Shown here: in pieces, positions 21,571 through 30,110 of the stretch | How the letters are laid out: the number at the start of each line of letters is the position of its first letter | Position numbering within the stretch: position 1 is the stretch's first letter | NCBI RefSeq assembly: GCF_020166105.1 | Contig: NZ_JAIUJY010000005.1 | Location: 310,001 to 374,000, forward strand | Source: Blastococcus sp. LR1 | GTDB taxonomy: Bacteria > Actinomycetota > Actinomycetes > Mycobacteriales > Geodermatophilaceae | DNA length: 64,000 bases | Direction of reading: 5' to 3' | Notes under the pieces: model-generated | Seen by the model: the letters and a program-made list of their open reading frames with translations, nothing else | Database searches by the model: none | Told to the model about the DNA's origin: nothing | Translations under genes and position numbers: made by a program

Positions 21571-23319
21571 GTGCTCCTGCGGATGTCGAACCTTTTCCTG
21601 CGCACCCTGCGCGACGACCCGGCCGATGCCGAGGTCCCCAGCCACCGGCTGCTCGCGCGCGGTGGCTACATCCGTCGCGCCGCGCCCGGTGGCTTCACCT
21701 GGCTGCCGCTGGGCTTCCGCGTGTTCCGCAACGTCGAGCGCATCGTCCGCGAGGAGATGGACGCGATGGGAGCGCAGGAGGTGCACTTCCCGGCGCTGCT
21801 GCCGCGCGAGCCGTACGAGGCGACGAACCGGTGGACCGAGTACGGCCCCAACCTCTTCCGCCTCCAGGACCGTCGCGGCAACGACTTCCTGCTCGGCCCC
21901 ACGCACGAGGAGATGTTCACGCTCCTGGTGAAGGACCTCTACGGCTCCTACAAGGACCTGCCGGTCTCGCTCTACCAGATCCAGACCAAGTACCGGGACG
22001 AGGCGCGGCCCCGGGCCGGGCTGTTCCGCGGTCGCGAGTTCACGATGAAGGACAGCTACTCCTTCGACGTCGACGACGCGGGGCTGGACAAGAGCTACGC
22101 CGCGCATCGCGCCGCCTACATCCGGATCTTCGACCGACTCGGCCTGGAGTACGTGATCGTGTCGGCGATGTCCGGCGCGATGGGCGGGTCCAAGAGCGAG
22201 GAGTTCCTGCACCCGACCGCGATCGGCGAGGACACCTTCGTCCGCTCGCCCGGCGGCTACGCGGCCAACGTCGAGGCCGTCTCCACCGTCGTTCCCGAGG
22301 CGATCCCGTTCGACGGCCTGCCCGAGGCGCACGTCGAGAACACCCCCGACACCCCGACCATCGAGACGCTGGTCGCCGTCGCGAACGTGCTCTTCCCCGA
22401 CGCCGGCTACACGGCGGCGCAGACGCTGAAGAACGTCGTCGTCACCCTCGTGCACCCCGACGGCAGCCGCGAACCGCTGGTCATCGGCCTACCCGGCGAC
22501 CGCGAGGTCGATCTGAAGCGGCTGGAGGCGCAGGTCTCCCCGGCCGAGGTGGAGGCGTTCGCCGACTTCGACAAGCACCCGGCCCTGGTGAAGGGCTACA
22601 TCGGCCCGCAGGTGCTCGGCGCCGAGAGCGAATCGAAGATCCGCTACCTGGTCGACCCCCGCGTCGTATCGGGCAGCCGCTGGATCACCGGCGCCAACGC
22701 GCCCGGCAAGCACGTCTTCGACCTCGTCGCCGGCCGTGACTTCACCTGGGACGGCGTGATCGAGGCCGCCGAGGTGCTGGCCGGTGACCCCGCTCCCGAC
22801 GGCTCGGGCCCGCTCGAGCTCGCCCGCGGTGTCGAGATGGGCCACATCTTCCAGCTCGGCCGCAAGTACGCCGAGGCGCTGGGCCTGAAGGTGCTCGACG
22901 AGAACGGCAAGCTCGTCACGGTCACCATGGGCTCCTACGGCATCGGCGTCTCCCGCGCCGTCGCCGCCATCGCCGAGTCCACCCACGACGAACTCGGCCT
23001 GGTGTGGCCGCGCTCGGTCGCCCCGGCCGACGTGCACCTCGTCGCCACCGGCAAGGACGCCGCCGTGTTCGAGGCGGCCGAGGCCCTGGCGGCCGAGCTC
23101 GTGGCCGCCGGCCTGACCGTGCTCTACGACGACCGGCCCAAGGTCAGCCCCGGCGTGAAGTTCAAGGACGCCGAGCTGCTCGGCATGCCGACGATCGTCA
23201 CCGTGGGCCGCGGGCTGGTCGACGGCGTGCTGGAGCTGCGCGACCGCCGGTCCGGCGAGCGCGAGGAGATCCCGGTCGGCGACGCCGCCGCGCGGGTCCT
23301 CTCCGCCGTCCGCGGCTGA
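21571..23319 (+). CDS. proS: Prolyl-tRNA synthetase (bacterial type)
   Basis: 582 residues. GTG at 21571 was chosen because it gives [20 protein letters not shown], like the usual actinobacterial beginning, with GGGAG about 9 bases upstream; GTG at 21544 is the alternative. Class II motifs: motif 1 region [11 protein letters not shown], motif 2 with [21 protein letters not shown], and motif 3 [14 protein letters not shown]. An INS editing domain lies between motifs 2 and 3 (about 220-405), so it can clear misactivated Ala. It charges tRNA-Pro. Length and all domains are normal. Confidence 0.97.
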   Translation: MLLRMSNLFLRTLRDDPADAEVPSHRLLARGGYIRRAAPGGFTWLPLGFRVFRNVERIVREEMDAMGAQEVHFPALLPREPYEATNRWTEYGPNLFRLQDRRGNDFLLGPTHEEMFTLLVKDLYGSYKDLPVSLYQIQTKYRDEARPRAGLFRGREFTMKDSYSFDVDDAGLDKSYAAHRAAYIRIFDRLGLEYVIVSAMSGAMGGSKSEEFLHPTAIGEDTFVRSPGGYAANVEAVSTVVPEAIPFDGLPEAHVENTPDTPTIETLVAVANVLFPDAGYTAAQTLKNVVVTLVHPDGSREPLVIGLPGDREVDLKRLEAQVSPAEVEAFADFDKHPALVKGYIGPQVLGAESESKIRYLVDPRVVSGSRWITGANAPGKHVFDLVAGRDFTWDGVIEAAEVLAGDPAPDGSGPLELARGVEMGHIFQLGRKYAEALGLKVLDENGKLVTVTMGSYGIGVSRAVAAIAESTHDELGLVWPRSVAPADVHLVATGKDAAVFEAAEALAAELVAAGLTVLYDDRPKVSPGVKFKDAELLGMPTIVTVGRGLVDGVLELRDRRSGEREEIPVGDAAARVLSAVRG

Positions 23320-23324
23320 CCCGC

Positions 23325-23666
23325 ATGGCCAGGGGCGTCGAGGAGCAGTTGGCGCTGAGCGCCCAGGTGGTCGAGCGCAACCTGGAGCTCGGCGACCAGG
23401 TGCACGCGCCGCGGCCGATCGACCACCTCGCCGGGTTCCGCAGCCGGAAGGCGGCGGAGGCGGCGGGGGAGGAGCTGGTCGCAGCGGGCTACCGCGTCGA
23501 CGGGGTCTACCGGCGGTGGCTCACGGTCTGGCTGGAGTTCAGCTCGATGACCGCGGTGGACCACGCCACCGCGGCCGCGTTCACCCGCGAGATCGTCGCC
23601 ATCGTGAACCGGCACGGCGGCACCTACGACGGCTGGGGCGGCTTCCTGGTCGGGTCCGACGACTAG
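23325..23666 (+). CDS. RraB-like (ribonuclease E inhibitor B fold) protein
   Basis: 113 residues, 5 bases after proS, so co-transcribed. The pattern VERNLELGDQVHAPRPIDHLAGF, AAGEELVAAGYRV, WLTVWLEF and REIVAIVNRHGGTYDGWGGFLV fits the RraB-type ferredoxin-like fold. That fold in gamma-proteobacteria modulates RNase E. In actinomycetes such genes often lie next to proS, and the target is unknown. Cytoplasmic. (The quoted runs are short excerpts.). Confidence 0.75.
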   Translation: MARGVEEQLALSAQVVERNLELGDQVHAPRPIDHLAGFRSRKAAEAAGEELVAAGYRVDGVYRRWLTVWLEFSSMTAVDHATAAAFTREIVAIVNRHGGTYDGWGGFLVGSDD

Positions 23667-23755
23667 CTCTCGGCCCCGCCCGGGTCCGGCCTCGCTGCAG
23701 GGGCCCGCGGCGAGCTGGCGAGGCGTGGGGGGCAGTGAGGTCCTTCTGCTTCTTC

Positions 23756-23765
23756 TGGCACAATG
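23756..23765 (+). promoter_or_regulatory. Candidate -10 region of the rpsP operon promoter
   Basis: TGGCACAATG contains CACAAT, one base away from TACAAT. The same block TGGCACARTR occurs upstream of rplS at 26519. A start near 23771 would give a leader of about 120 bases to rpsP. No good -35 is visible. Confidence 0.4.
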
Positions 23766-23891
23766 ACTGGGCGAACACGTCGGGTGCGGCCCTCTCACCA
23801 TGCCCGCGCGTGTCCATCGCTCCGCCCCGGCGTACCCCCACACGCCGTCCGGCGAGCAACCACACTGCGTTCGAGGAGAACACCACACACC

Positions 23892-24392
23892 GTGGCCACC
23901 AAGATCAAGCTCATGCGCCTGGGCAAGATGCGCGCGCCGTACTACCGCATCGTCGTCGCCGACGCCCGCACCAAGCGTGACGGTCGTTCGATCGAGACGA
24001 TCGGCAAGTACCACCCCAAGGAGGACCCCTCGTTCATCGAGGTCGACTCCGAGCGCGCGCAGTACTGGCTGGGTGTCGGCGCGCAGCCGACCGAGGCCGT
24101 CGCCGCCATCTTCCGGGTCTCCGGTGACTGGCAGAAGTTCAAGGGCGAGCCCGCTCCCGCGCCGATGAAGGTCAAGGAGCCCAAGCCGGACAAGAAGGCC
24201 CTCTACGAGGCCGCCGTCCGCGCAGGCATGGACGAGCCGACCACCGAGGCGACCACCGCCAAGAAGAAGGCCGCTCCGAAGAAGGCCGCCGCTGCCGAGG
24301 CTCCGGCCGACGCTCCGGCCGCCGACGCTGCTCCGGCCGCCGACACCGCTCCCGCGGCCGAGGCCGCTCCGGCCGAGACGCCGGCCGAGTAA
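23892..24392 (+). CDS. rpsP: 30S ribosomal protein S16
   Basis: 166 residues, roughly twice the minimal S16. Residues 1-85 are classical S16 ([30 protein letters not shown]). The rest is a [18 protein letters not shown] Lys/Ala then Ala/Pro/Glu tail typical of actinobacterial ribosomal proteins, probably disordered. Start GTG at 23892 encodes the first residue of the core. It heads the rpsP-khpA-rimM-trmD cluster for 30S assembly and tRNA methylation. Confidence 0.97.
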   Translation: MATKIKLMRLGKMRAPYYRIVVADARTKRDGRSIETIGKYHPKEDPSFIEVDSERAQYWLGVGAQPTEAVAAIFRVSGDWQKFKGEPAPAPMKVKEPKPDKKALYEAAVRAGMDEPTTEATTAKKKAAPKKAAAAEAPADAPAADAAPAADTAPAAEAAPAETPAE

Positions 24393-24395
24393 GAC

Positions 24396-24632
24396 GTGCT
24401 CGAAGAAGCGCTCGAGCACCTGGTCAAGGGCATCGTCGACAACCCCGACGACGTCACCGTCGACCTGCTCACCAACCGCCGCGGCAAGACCCTCGAGATC
24501 CGGGTCCACCCCGAGGATCTCGGCAAGGTCATCGGCCGTGGCGGGCGCACCGCGAAGGCGCTGCGCCAGGTGATGACCGGTGTCGGCGGACGGGGCCTGC
24601 GGGTCGACGTCGTCGACACCGACGGGCGCTGA
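24396..24632 (+). CDS. khpA: KH-domain RNA-binding protein KhpA
   Basis: 78 residues, the normal length of KhpA (YlqC). It consists of one KH domain with the GxxG RNA-gripping loop in KVIGRGGRTAKALR. Start GTG 24396, 3 bases after rpsP. In Gram-positive bacteria KhpA pairs with KhpB/Jag to bind RNA and affect cell elongation and division. Its place between rpsP and rimM is conserved. Confidence 0.95.
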   Translation: MLEEALEHLVKGIVDNPDDVTVDLLTNRRGKTLEIRVHPEDLGKVIGRGGRTAKALRQVMTGVGGRGLRVDVVDTDGR

Positions 24633-24656
24633 GCACGGCTCCTTGAGCACCAGCAC

Positions 24657-25202
24657 GTGAGCACAGAGAACGAATCCACCGACACCGTGGTGGTCGGCCG
24701 CATCGGCCGGCCCCACGGTGTCCGTGGTCAGGCCACCGTCGAGGTGCGCACCGACGACCCCGACCTCCGTTTCGCCCCCGGCGCGGTGCTGTTGACCGAT
24801 CCGCCGGAGCGCGGCCCGCTGACGATCGTCGACAAGCGCTGGCACAGCGGCACGCTGCTGCTGCAGCTCGCCGATCCGACGGGCGCCGTCTTCGACGTCC
24901 GCGAGTCCGTGGACGCGCTGCGCAACACCCTCCTGCTGGTCCCCGTCGCGGACCTGCCGGAGATCGAGGAGCCGGACTCCTACTACGACCACCAGCTGGT
25001 CGGCCTCAGCGCGCGGCTGACCGACGGCTCGGTGATCGGCGACATCACCGCCGTCCGCCACGAGGCTCAGGACCTGCTGGTCGTCCGCCGCACGGGCGCT
25101 CCCGAGGCGCTGATCCCGTTCGTCTCGGCGATCGTGCCGACCGTCGACGTCGCCGGCGGGTTCGTGGTGATCGACCCGCCCGAGGGGCTGCTCGACCTGT
25201 GA
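24657..25202 (+). CDS. rimM: Ribosome maturation factor RimM
   Basis: 181 residues from GTG at 24657. The N-terminal beta barrel has [14 protein letters not shown]. The PRC barrel (about 100-175) has [16 protein letters not shown] and ends with [14 protein letters not shown] and PPEGLLDL. It binds S19 during maturation of the 30S head. The stop overlaps the trmD start (GTGA). Confidence 0.96.
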   Translation: MSTENESTDTVVVGRIGRPHGVRGQATVEVRTDDPDLRFAPGAVLLTDPPERGPLTIVDKRWHSGTLLLQLADPTGAVFDVRESVDALRNTLLLVPVADLPEIEEPDSYYDHQLVGLSARLTDGSVIGDITAVRHEAQDLLVVRRTGAPEALIPFVSAIVPTVDVAGGFVVIDPPEGLLDL

Positions 25203-26020
25203 GCGAGCAGGGGCGTGAGCATCGCAGCGAGGAACGGGCGAGGAGCGGAGCGGCCCGCGGGAGCGAACCGACGACGCAGCGCGAGCCCTTTCGGATCGAC
25301 GTCCTGACGATCTTCCCGGAGTACCTGGCGCCGCTGCGGCAGTCGCTGCTCGGCAAGGCCATCGAACGCGGCCTGGTGAGCGTGGGCGTGCACGACCTCC
25401 GGCAGTGGACCGACGACGTGCACCGCACCGTCGACGACGCCCCCTACGGAGGCGGCCCCGGGATGGTGATGAAGCCCGAGCCGTGGGGTCGTGCGCTCGA
25501 CGCCGTCCGACCGCCTGGCACCCGCCTGGTGGTGCCGACGCCCGCCGGTCGCCCGTTCACCCACGCGATGGCGGTCGAGTGGGCCGCCGAGCCCGGTCTG
25601 GTCTTCGCCTGCGGCCGGTACGAGGGGATCGACCAGCGGGTCGCGGACTGGGCCGCCGACGCCGGGCCGGTCTCCGAGGTCTCCATCGGCGACTACGTGC
25701 TGGCCGGTGGAGAGTCCGCGGTGCTGGTCATGACCGAGGCCGTCACCCGGCTGATCCCGGGCGTCCTGGGCAACCGGGAGTCCGCGGAGTTCGACTCGCA
25801 CGCCGACGGTCTCCTCGAGGGGCCCTCGTACACGCGGCCGGCGACCTGGCGGGGCCACGAGGTGCCGCCGGTGCTGCTGTCCGGTGACCACGCGGCCATC
25901 GACCGCTGGCGGCGCGGGGAGTCGCTGCGGCGCACCGCCACCCGCCGTCCGGACCTGCTCGCCGCCCTGCCCGAGGGCTCGCTCACCGATTCCGAACGGA
26001 CGGCGCTGGCCGGTGACTGA
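25199..26020 (+). CDS. trmD: tRNA (guanine-N1)-methyltransferase TrmD
   Basis: 273 residues. It makes m1G37 in tRNAs reading CNN and GGG codons, preventing +1 frameshifts. The SPOUT trefoil knot is clear: [13 protein letters not shown] and [14 protein letters not shown]. The usual family start ([11 protein letters not shown]) is preceded here by about 30 charged residues with no in-frame ATG, GTG or TTG, so GTG at 25199, overlapping the rimM stop, must be used. The extension is encoded by GAGC-rich DNA that looks like an intergenic repeat absorbed into the gene. Confidence 0.95.
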   Translation: MSEQGREHRSEERARSGAARGSEPTTQREPFRIDVLTIFPEYLAPLRQSLLGKAIERGLVSVGVHDLRQWTDDVHRTVDDAPYGGGPGMVMKPEPWGRALDAVRPPGTRLVVPTPAGRPFTHAMAVEWAAEPGLVFACGRYEGIDQRVADWAADAGPVSEVSIGDYVLAGGESAVLVMTEAVTRLIPGVLGNRESAEFDSHADGLLEGPSYTRPATWRGHEVPPVLLSGDHAAIDRWRRGESLRRTATRRPDLLAALPEGSLTDSERTALAGD

Positions 26021-26513
26021 CCGGCCGGTCCAGCGGTCGACGGCGCGCGTCGTCGTCCTCGATCCGGCCGGCCGCGTGCTGCTCCTGGGTGCCCGCCTGC
26101 CCGATCCCTCCGTGCCGCCCGGCGAGGTGCTGTTCTGGTACACGCCCGGCGGGGGAGTGGAGGGCGATGAGACGCTGCGTGCCGCCGCGGTCCGGGAGCT
26201 GGCCGAGGAGATCGGGCTCGGCGTCGAGCCGGCCGCGCTGGAGGGCCCGGTGTGGCTGCGCCGGCACGTCGGGCCGTTCGGGCCCTACCTGTTCGACACC
26301 CGCGAGGCCTTCTTCGTGCTGCGCGACGTCGTCCACGAGGTCGTGCCGGGCGCCCTGACCGAGCTCGAGATCCTGGCCGACGAGCCGCACCGGTGGTGGA
26401 CGGCCGACGAGCTGCTGAGCACCCCGGAGGCCCTGGTGCCGCGTGATCTGCCCGCCTTGCTGGCGGAGCTGCGGACCGGCCCGTGGACGGGGCCCCCGCG
26501 CATCGTCGACTGA
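26013..26513 (+). CDS. NUDIX hydrolase
   Basis: 166 residues, start GTG at 26013 overlapping the trmD end by 8 bases. The Nudix box is complete: [10 protein letters not shown], then REL and EEIG in the spacing GX5EX7REUXEEXGU (about residues 44-66). The family hydrolyses nucleoside diphosphates linked to X and needs Mg2+ or Mn2+. W/Y residues around FWYTPGGG and HRWWTADEL suggest a nucleotide or dinucleotide substrate, not identified. Last gene of the rpsP-trmD cluster before rplS. Confidence 0.92.
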   Translation: MTDRPVQRSTARVVVLDPAGRVLLLGARLPDPSVPPGEVLFWYTPGGGVEGDETLRAAAVRELAEEIGLGVEPAALEGPVWLRRHVGPFGPYLFDTREAFFVLRDVVHEVVPGALTELEILADEPHRWWTADELLSTPEALVPRDLPALLAELRTGPWTGPPRIVD

Positions 26514-26518
26514 GGATG

Positions 26519-26528
26519 TGGCACAGTA
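26519..26528 (+). promoter_or_regulatory. Candidate -10 region for rplS
   Basis: TGGCACAGTA, nearly identical to the block before rpsP. It begins 6 bases after the NUDIX stop and would give rplS its own message with a leader of about 125 bases. Confidence 0.4.
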
Positions 26529-26560
26529 GAGAGTCGCTGCTGACCGACGGGACCGCTGTC

Positions 26561-26619
26561 GGGAGCTCCCCGTGGAGCCGCAGCTCCCCGGAACGGACAG
26601 CCGGGGCGTTCCGCTGTCC
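26561..26619 (+). promoter_or_regulatory. Two stem-loops in the rplS leader
   Basis: GGGAGCT (26561-26567) pairs with AGCTCCC (26582-26588). GGACAGC (26595-26601) pairs with GCTGTCC (26613-26619). Both stems are perfect 7-bp pairs, with loops of 14 and 11 bases. They could form a binding site for L19 autoregulation or an attenuator. No matching leader family is recognised by eye. Confidence 0.5.
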
Positions 26620-26659
26620 GAACCGAGAACGAGCCACCTGAGACTGAGGACTTGCCGAG

Positions 26660-27016
26660 ATGAACACCCTGGACGCACTCGACGCCGACTCGTTGCGCGA
26701 CGACATCCCCTCGTTCCGCCCGGGTGACACCGTCAAGGTGCACGTCCGCGTCATCGAGGGCAACCGCTCGCGCGTCCAGGTCTTCCAGGGTGTCGTCATC
26801 CGCCGTCAGGGCGGTGGCGTCCGGGAGACCTTCACGGTGCGCAAGGTCAGCTTCGGTGTCGGGGTCGAGCGCACCTTCCCGGTGCACACCCCCGTCGTCG
26901 AGAAGATCGAGGTCGTCACCCGCGGTGACGTGCGTCGCGCGAAGCTCTACTACCTGCGCGAGCTGCGCGGCAAGGCCGCCAAGATCAAGGAGAAGCGCGA
27001 GCCGATCTCGCGCTGA
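26660..27016 (+). CDS. rplS: 50S ribosomal protein L19
   Basis: 118 residues, the normal length. L19 hallmarks: [40 protein letters not shown], and the closing [20 protein letters not shown]. It sits at the 30S/50S interface. ATG at 26660 with GAGGA about 9 bases upstream. Followed by lepB after 76 bases, as in most actinomycetes. Confidence 0.97.
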   Translation: MNTLDALDADSLRDDIPSFRPGDTVKVHVRVIEGNRSRVQVFQGVVIRRQGGGVRETFTVRKVSFGVGVERTFPVHTPVVEKIEVVTRGDVRRAKLYYLRELRGKAAKIKEKREPISR

Positions 27017-27092
27017 CCTCCGGCAACACGCCTGACAGCCGGCACGACCGGCTGGAACTCGGCGGGTTCCCCGCGCCGTACGCTGACTCCTG

Positions 27093-28016
27093 ATGAGCAG
27101 CGACCGGCCCGGGGGGCCCGCCGATGTCGTTCCCGGGGACGACGAGCCCGACGACGAGCGCGGTGGCGACGCGGGCGCCGACGATGCGTCGACGGGCCGC
27201 AAGGCCAAGAAGAAGAACTCGCTGCTCCGGGAGCTCCCGGTGCTGCTGCTGGTCGCCTTCGTCCTGGCCCTGGTGGTCAAGACGTTCTTCGTCCAGGCGT
27301 TCTTCATCCCGTCGGGATCGATGGAGCAGACGCTGCACGGCTGCCCCGGCTGCACCGGTGACCGCGTCCTGGTGAACAAGGTGCCCTACTGGTTCGGTGA
27401 GCCCGAGCCCGGCGACGTCGTCGTCTTCGAGGGTCCGGACACCTGGACCCCGGAGATCGACGTCGAGGAGCCGTCGAACTGGTTCACCGGCGCGATGCTG
27501 TGGCTGGGCCGCACCCTGGGGGTGGCGCCCCCGAGCGAGGACGACTTCGTCAAGCGGGTGATCGCGACCGAGGGGCAGACCGTCCAGTGCTGTGACGTCG
27601 AGGGCCGGCTCACGGTGGACGGCGAGCCGCTGGACGAGCCCTACATCTTCGAGAACATGCCCATCGAGCAGCGCCCCTTCGGCCCGGTGACGGTGCCCGA
27701 GGGGCGGCTCTGGGTGATGGGCGACCACCGTTCGGCCTCCGCGGACTCCCGCGAGCACGTGGGCGACAAGTACGGCGGAACCATCGGTGTCGACGACGTC
27801 ATCGGCAAGGCGTCGTTGATCGTGTGGCCGATCGACCGTTTCGGGGTGCTGGAATCCCCGGACATCCAGGGCCTGGAGGCCACCGGCGTGCCCATCGGTG
27901 GGACGTCGTCGCCGGTCGGTGCCGTGGTCGCCGTTCCCTACCTCGTGGGCCTGGCCGGCGCAGTTCCGCTCACCGCCTGGCGCCGGCGCCGGCGAGCCCG
28001 CCGAACCTCGGCTTAG
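27093..28016 (+). CDS. lepB: Type I signal peptidase
   Basis: 307 residues. An acidic cytoplasmic tail of about 40 residues is followed by a membrane helix (about 48-66). The catalytic site reads IPSGSMEQTL with Ser76, and DFVKRVIATEG supplies the general-base Lys154. Box E is VMGDHRSASADSR. A second hydrophobic segment at about 270-290 and an Arg-rich end form a C-terminal anchor. It cleaves signal peptides on the outer face of the membrane, after Sec export helped by Ffh and FtsY. A CPGC pair and a CC pair suggest disulfides. Confidence 0.96.
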   Translation: MSSDRPGGPADVVPGDDEPDDERGGDAGADDASTGRKAKKKNSLLRELPVLLLVAFVLALVVKTFFVQAFFIPSGSMEQTLHGCPGCTGDRVLVNKVPYWFGEPEPGDVVVFEGPDTWTPEIDVEEPSNWFTGAMLWLGRTLGVAPPSEDDFVKRVIATEGQTVQCCDVEGRLTVDGEPLDEPYIFENMPIEQRPFGPVTVPEGRLWVMGDHRSASADSREHVGDKYGGTIGVDDVIGKASLIVWPIDRFGVLESPDIQGLEATGVPIGGTSSPVGAVVAVPYLVGLAGAVPLTAWRRRRRARRTSA

Positions 28017-28169
28017 CCGGGCGTAGGCCCGGAATGGTCGTCGCGGGGCGCGAGTGACTGGCGCCCACCATTACGGCGGCGACATACCAGCAGAGAAAAA
28101 TGCTGAGAAAGTATTCAAGCAACCGTTTCACCCTTCCGATGGATTCATTGCACGGTCCCGGAGAATGAA
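28017..28169 (+). promoter_or_regulatory. lepB end hairpin and AT-rich promoter region of the LuxR-type regulator
   Basis: CCGGGC-GTAG-GCCCGG at 28017-28032 begins right at the lepB stop and could be a weak terminator. From about 28074 to 28160 the sequence is unusually A/T rich for this genome (for example gagaaaaatgctgagaaagt), which marks a likely promoter and regulator-binding region. I cannot assign -35 and -10 boxes with confidence. Confidence 0.45.
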
Positions 28170-28904
28170 ATGGAGTCAGTTGTGTCTGCACCTATGGCGA
28201 GCACCGCCCGCGGAGTCACCCGCGTGCTCCTCCTCGCCGACGCGCCCGTCCTGCGTCGGGGGCTGGTCAGCATGATCAACGAGACCGCCGGCATGCAGTC
28301 GGTCGGCACCCCCGGCGAGCTGCGCCGCGCTCTCACGCTGGCCGAGTCCGCCCGCCCCGACGCCGTCGTGGTCGAGCTGGGCCAGGGCCGCGCCGCGACC
28401 CTGAACGCCTGCCGCGACCTGCGCCGCCGGTTCCCCCGCGTGGCCATCATCGCGCTGGCCACCTCGGAGGACCCGGGCGTGGTCAACGAGGCCCTGGCCG
28501 CCGGCATCCGCGGCTACCTGATGATCAACACGTCCCCGACCCTGCTGGGCTGGGCCATCCTGGCCGCCCGCGCCGGTCGCACCGTCGTGGACCCGCAGAT
28601 CCGCCGGGTCGAGCCCTCCGACGTGCCGGCCGCCAAGCCGTTCACCCCCGAGGTGCCCCTGACCCGCCGCGAGCAGGACGTCCTGGACGAGCTGCTGCAG
28701 GGTCAGTCCAACCGGACGATCGGCCGCAACCTCTTCATCAGCGAGGACACCGTCAAGAGCCACGTCAAGGCCATCCTGCGCAAGCTGGGTGCCCGCGACC
28801 GGGCGCACGCCGTCTCGCTGGTGCTGTCCTCCCGCAGCCCGGGCTGCACCTGCGGGGCGCACTCCCCGCAGGCGACCACCCCGGACGTCACCGTCGACAT
28901 CTGA
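28170..28904 (+). CDS. Orphan receiver/LuxR-type response regulator
   Basis: 244 residues. ATG at 28170 has GGAGA about 8 bases upstream; GTG at 28182 (GGAG 7 bases upstream) is also plausible. The N-terminal receiver-like domain (about 15-130) has VTRVLLLADAPVLRRGL. Where the phosphoacceptor Asp is expected it reads VVVELGQGRA, so the Asp is replaced. The C-terminal LuxR/NarL HTH is complete (LTRREQDVLDELLQGQSNRT, DTVKSHVKAILRKLG). An odd tail with CTCGAH could bind metal. No kinase gene is adjacent. It resembles atypical actinobacterial regulators of the BldM/WhiI kind. Confidence 0.85.
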   Translation: MESVVSAPMASTARGVTRVLLLADAPVLRRGLVSMINETAGMQSVGTPGELRRALTLAESARPDAVVVELGQGRAATLNACRDLRRRFPRVAIIALATSEDPGVVNEALAAGIRGYLMINTSPTLLGWAILAARAGRTVVDPQIRRVEPSDVPAAKPFTPEVPLTRREQDVLDELLQGQSNRTIGRNLFISEDTVKSHVKAILRKLGARDRAHAVSLVLSSRSPGCTCGAHSPQATTPDVTVDI

Positions 28905-28932
28905 TCCACCCGCACTTCCTTCTCCGGCATCT

Positions 28933-28962
28933 CGGGCCGGCCCCTGCCCAGGGGCCGGCCCG
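28933..28962 (+). terminator. Strong hairpin after the LuxR-type regulator
   Basis: CGGGCCGGCCCCTG and CAGGGGCCGGCCCG form a perfect GC-rich stem of 13-14 bp with a 2-4 base loop, 28 bases after the stop codon. No T-run follows, which is common for actinobacterial terminators. Confidence 0.75.
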
Positions 28963-29018
28963 ACGTGCGTCCGGGGGACGACGGCGGTGTCGGCTGCGCG
29001 TCGTAGTGTCGTGCTGCG

Positions 29019-29789
29019 ATGGCTGTCCGACCCACCCATACCCGATCGGCACCGGTCCGGCGCACTCCCGCCGTCGACCGGCCCGATGCGCTCTGGGACA
29101 TGGAGCGCACCCTGCGGCGGCGGGGTTTCGAGGCGATCGCCGGTGCCGACGAGGCCGGCCGCGGGGCCTGCGCCGGTCCGCTCGTCGCCGCTGCCTGCAT
29201 CCTTCCCGCCGGTAAGCGGGGCAGGGTTCCGGGTCTCGCGGACTCCAAGCTGCTCACCGCGGCCGCCCGCGACCAGGCATACGAGGAGATCGTCGCGCGC
29301 GCCGTGTCGTGGTCGGTCGTCGTGCTGCCGGTGGAGGACCTCGACGAGCGCGGGATGCACGTGACCAACATCGAGGCCCTGCGCCGCGCCGTCTCGATGC
29401 TCGATCCCGGGCCCGACTACGTGCTGACCGACGGCTTCCCGGTTCCGGGCCTGGCCCGGCCGGGGCTCGCCGTGTGGAAGGGCGACCGCGTCGCCGCCTG
29501 CGTGGCCGCGGCCTCCGTGCTGGCCAAGGTGACCCGGGACCGGATGATGCTGGAGCTGCACGAGCAGTGGCCCGAATACGACTTCGCGGTGCACAAGGGC
29601 TACATCACCGAGGCGCACACGGCTGCCCTGGAACGCCACGGACCGTGCCCGCAGCACCGGATGAGGTTCGTCAACGTGCGCAGCGCCCGCGACTTGTACA
29701 CAGCCCGGGTGACCGGTTCGGCCGGCATGGTCGATGATGGGGCCATGCGCCCTGAGTCCCGAGCCCTGACGAGCACCGAGGACCGATGA
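29019..29789 (+). CDS. rnhB: Ribonuclease HII
   Basis: 256 residues. The catalytic start GADEAGRGACAGPLVAAA, plus ADSKLLTAAAR and KVTRDRMM with its acidic partners, and HKGYITEAHTAALERHGPCP are all RNase HII landmarks. It cuts RNA in RNA-DNA hybrids and at misinserted ribonucleotides. ATG at 29019; the first 25 residues are a non-conserved extension. The stop overlaps the DUF2469 gene as ATGA. Confidence 0.95.
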   Translation: MAVRPTHTRSAPVRRTPAVDRPDALWDMERTLRRRGFEAIAGADEAGRGACAGPLVAAACILPAGKRGRVPGLADSKLLTAAARDQAYEEIVARAVSWSVVVLPVEDLDERGMHVTNIEALRRAVSMLDPGPDYVLTDGFPVPGLARPGLAVWKGDRVAACVAAASVLAKVTRDRMMLELHEQWPEYDFAVHKGYITEAHTAALERHGPCPQHRMRFVNVRSARDLYTARVTGSAGMVDDGAMRPESRALTSTEDR

Positions 29790-30106
29790 GCACCGAGGAC
29801 CTCGAGAAGTACGAGACCGAGATGGAGCTCCAGCTCTATCGCGAGTACCGGGACATCGTCCGCCAGTTCACCTACGTGGTGGAGACCGAGCGGCGGTTCT
29901 ACCTGGCCAACTCGGTCGACCTGCAGGTGCGGGAGGCCGGGGGAGAGGTCTACTTCGAGCTGAAGCTCTCCGACGCCTGGGTGTGGGACATGTACCGGCC
30001 GGCGCGCTTCGTGCGCAACGTCCGGGTGCTGACGTTCAAGGACGTCAACGTCGAGGAGCTCGACAAGCCCGACCTCGAGCTGCCCGACAACCCGCGCCTC
30101 CCGTAG
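29786..30106 (+). CDS. DUF2469 family protein
   Basis: 106 residues beginning MSTEDLEKYETEMELQLYRE, the very conserved opening of DUF2469, with FTYVVETERRFYLANSV and DAWVWDMYRPARFV. It is an actinobacterium-specific cytoplasmic protein found after rnhB. Function unknown; a link to RNA/DNA hybrid metabolism is only suggested by position. In most genomes yraN follows directly. Here a 4.2-kb insertion intervenes. Confidence 0.93.
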   Translation: MSTEDLEKYETEMELQLYREYRDIVRQFTYVVETERRFYLANSVDLQVREAGGEVYFELKLSDAWVWDMYRPARFVRNVRVLTFKDVNVEELDKPDLELPDNPRLP

Positions 30107-30110
30107 GCGG

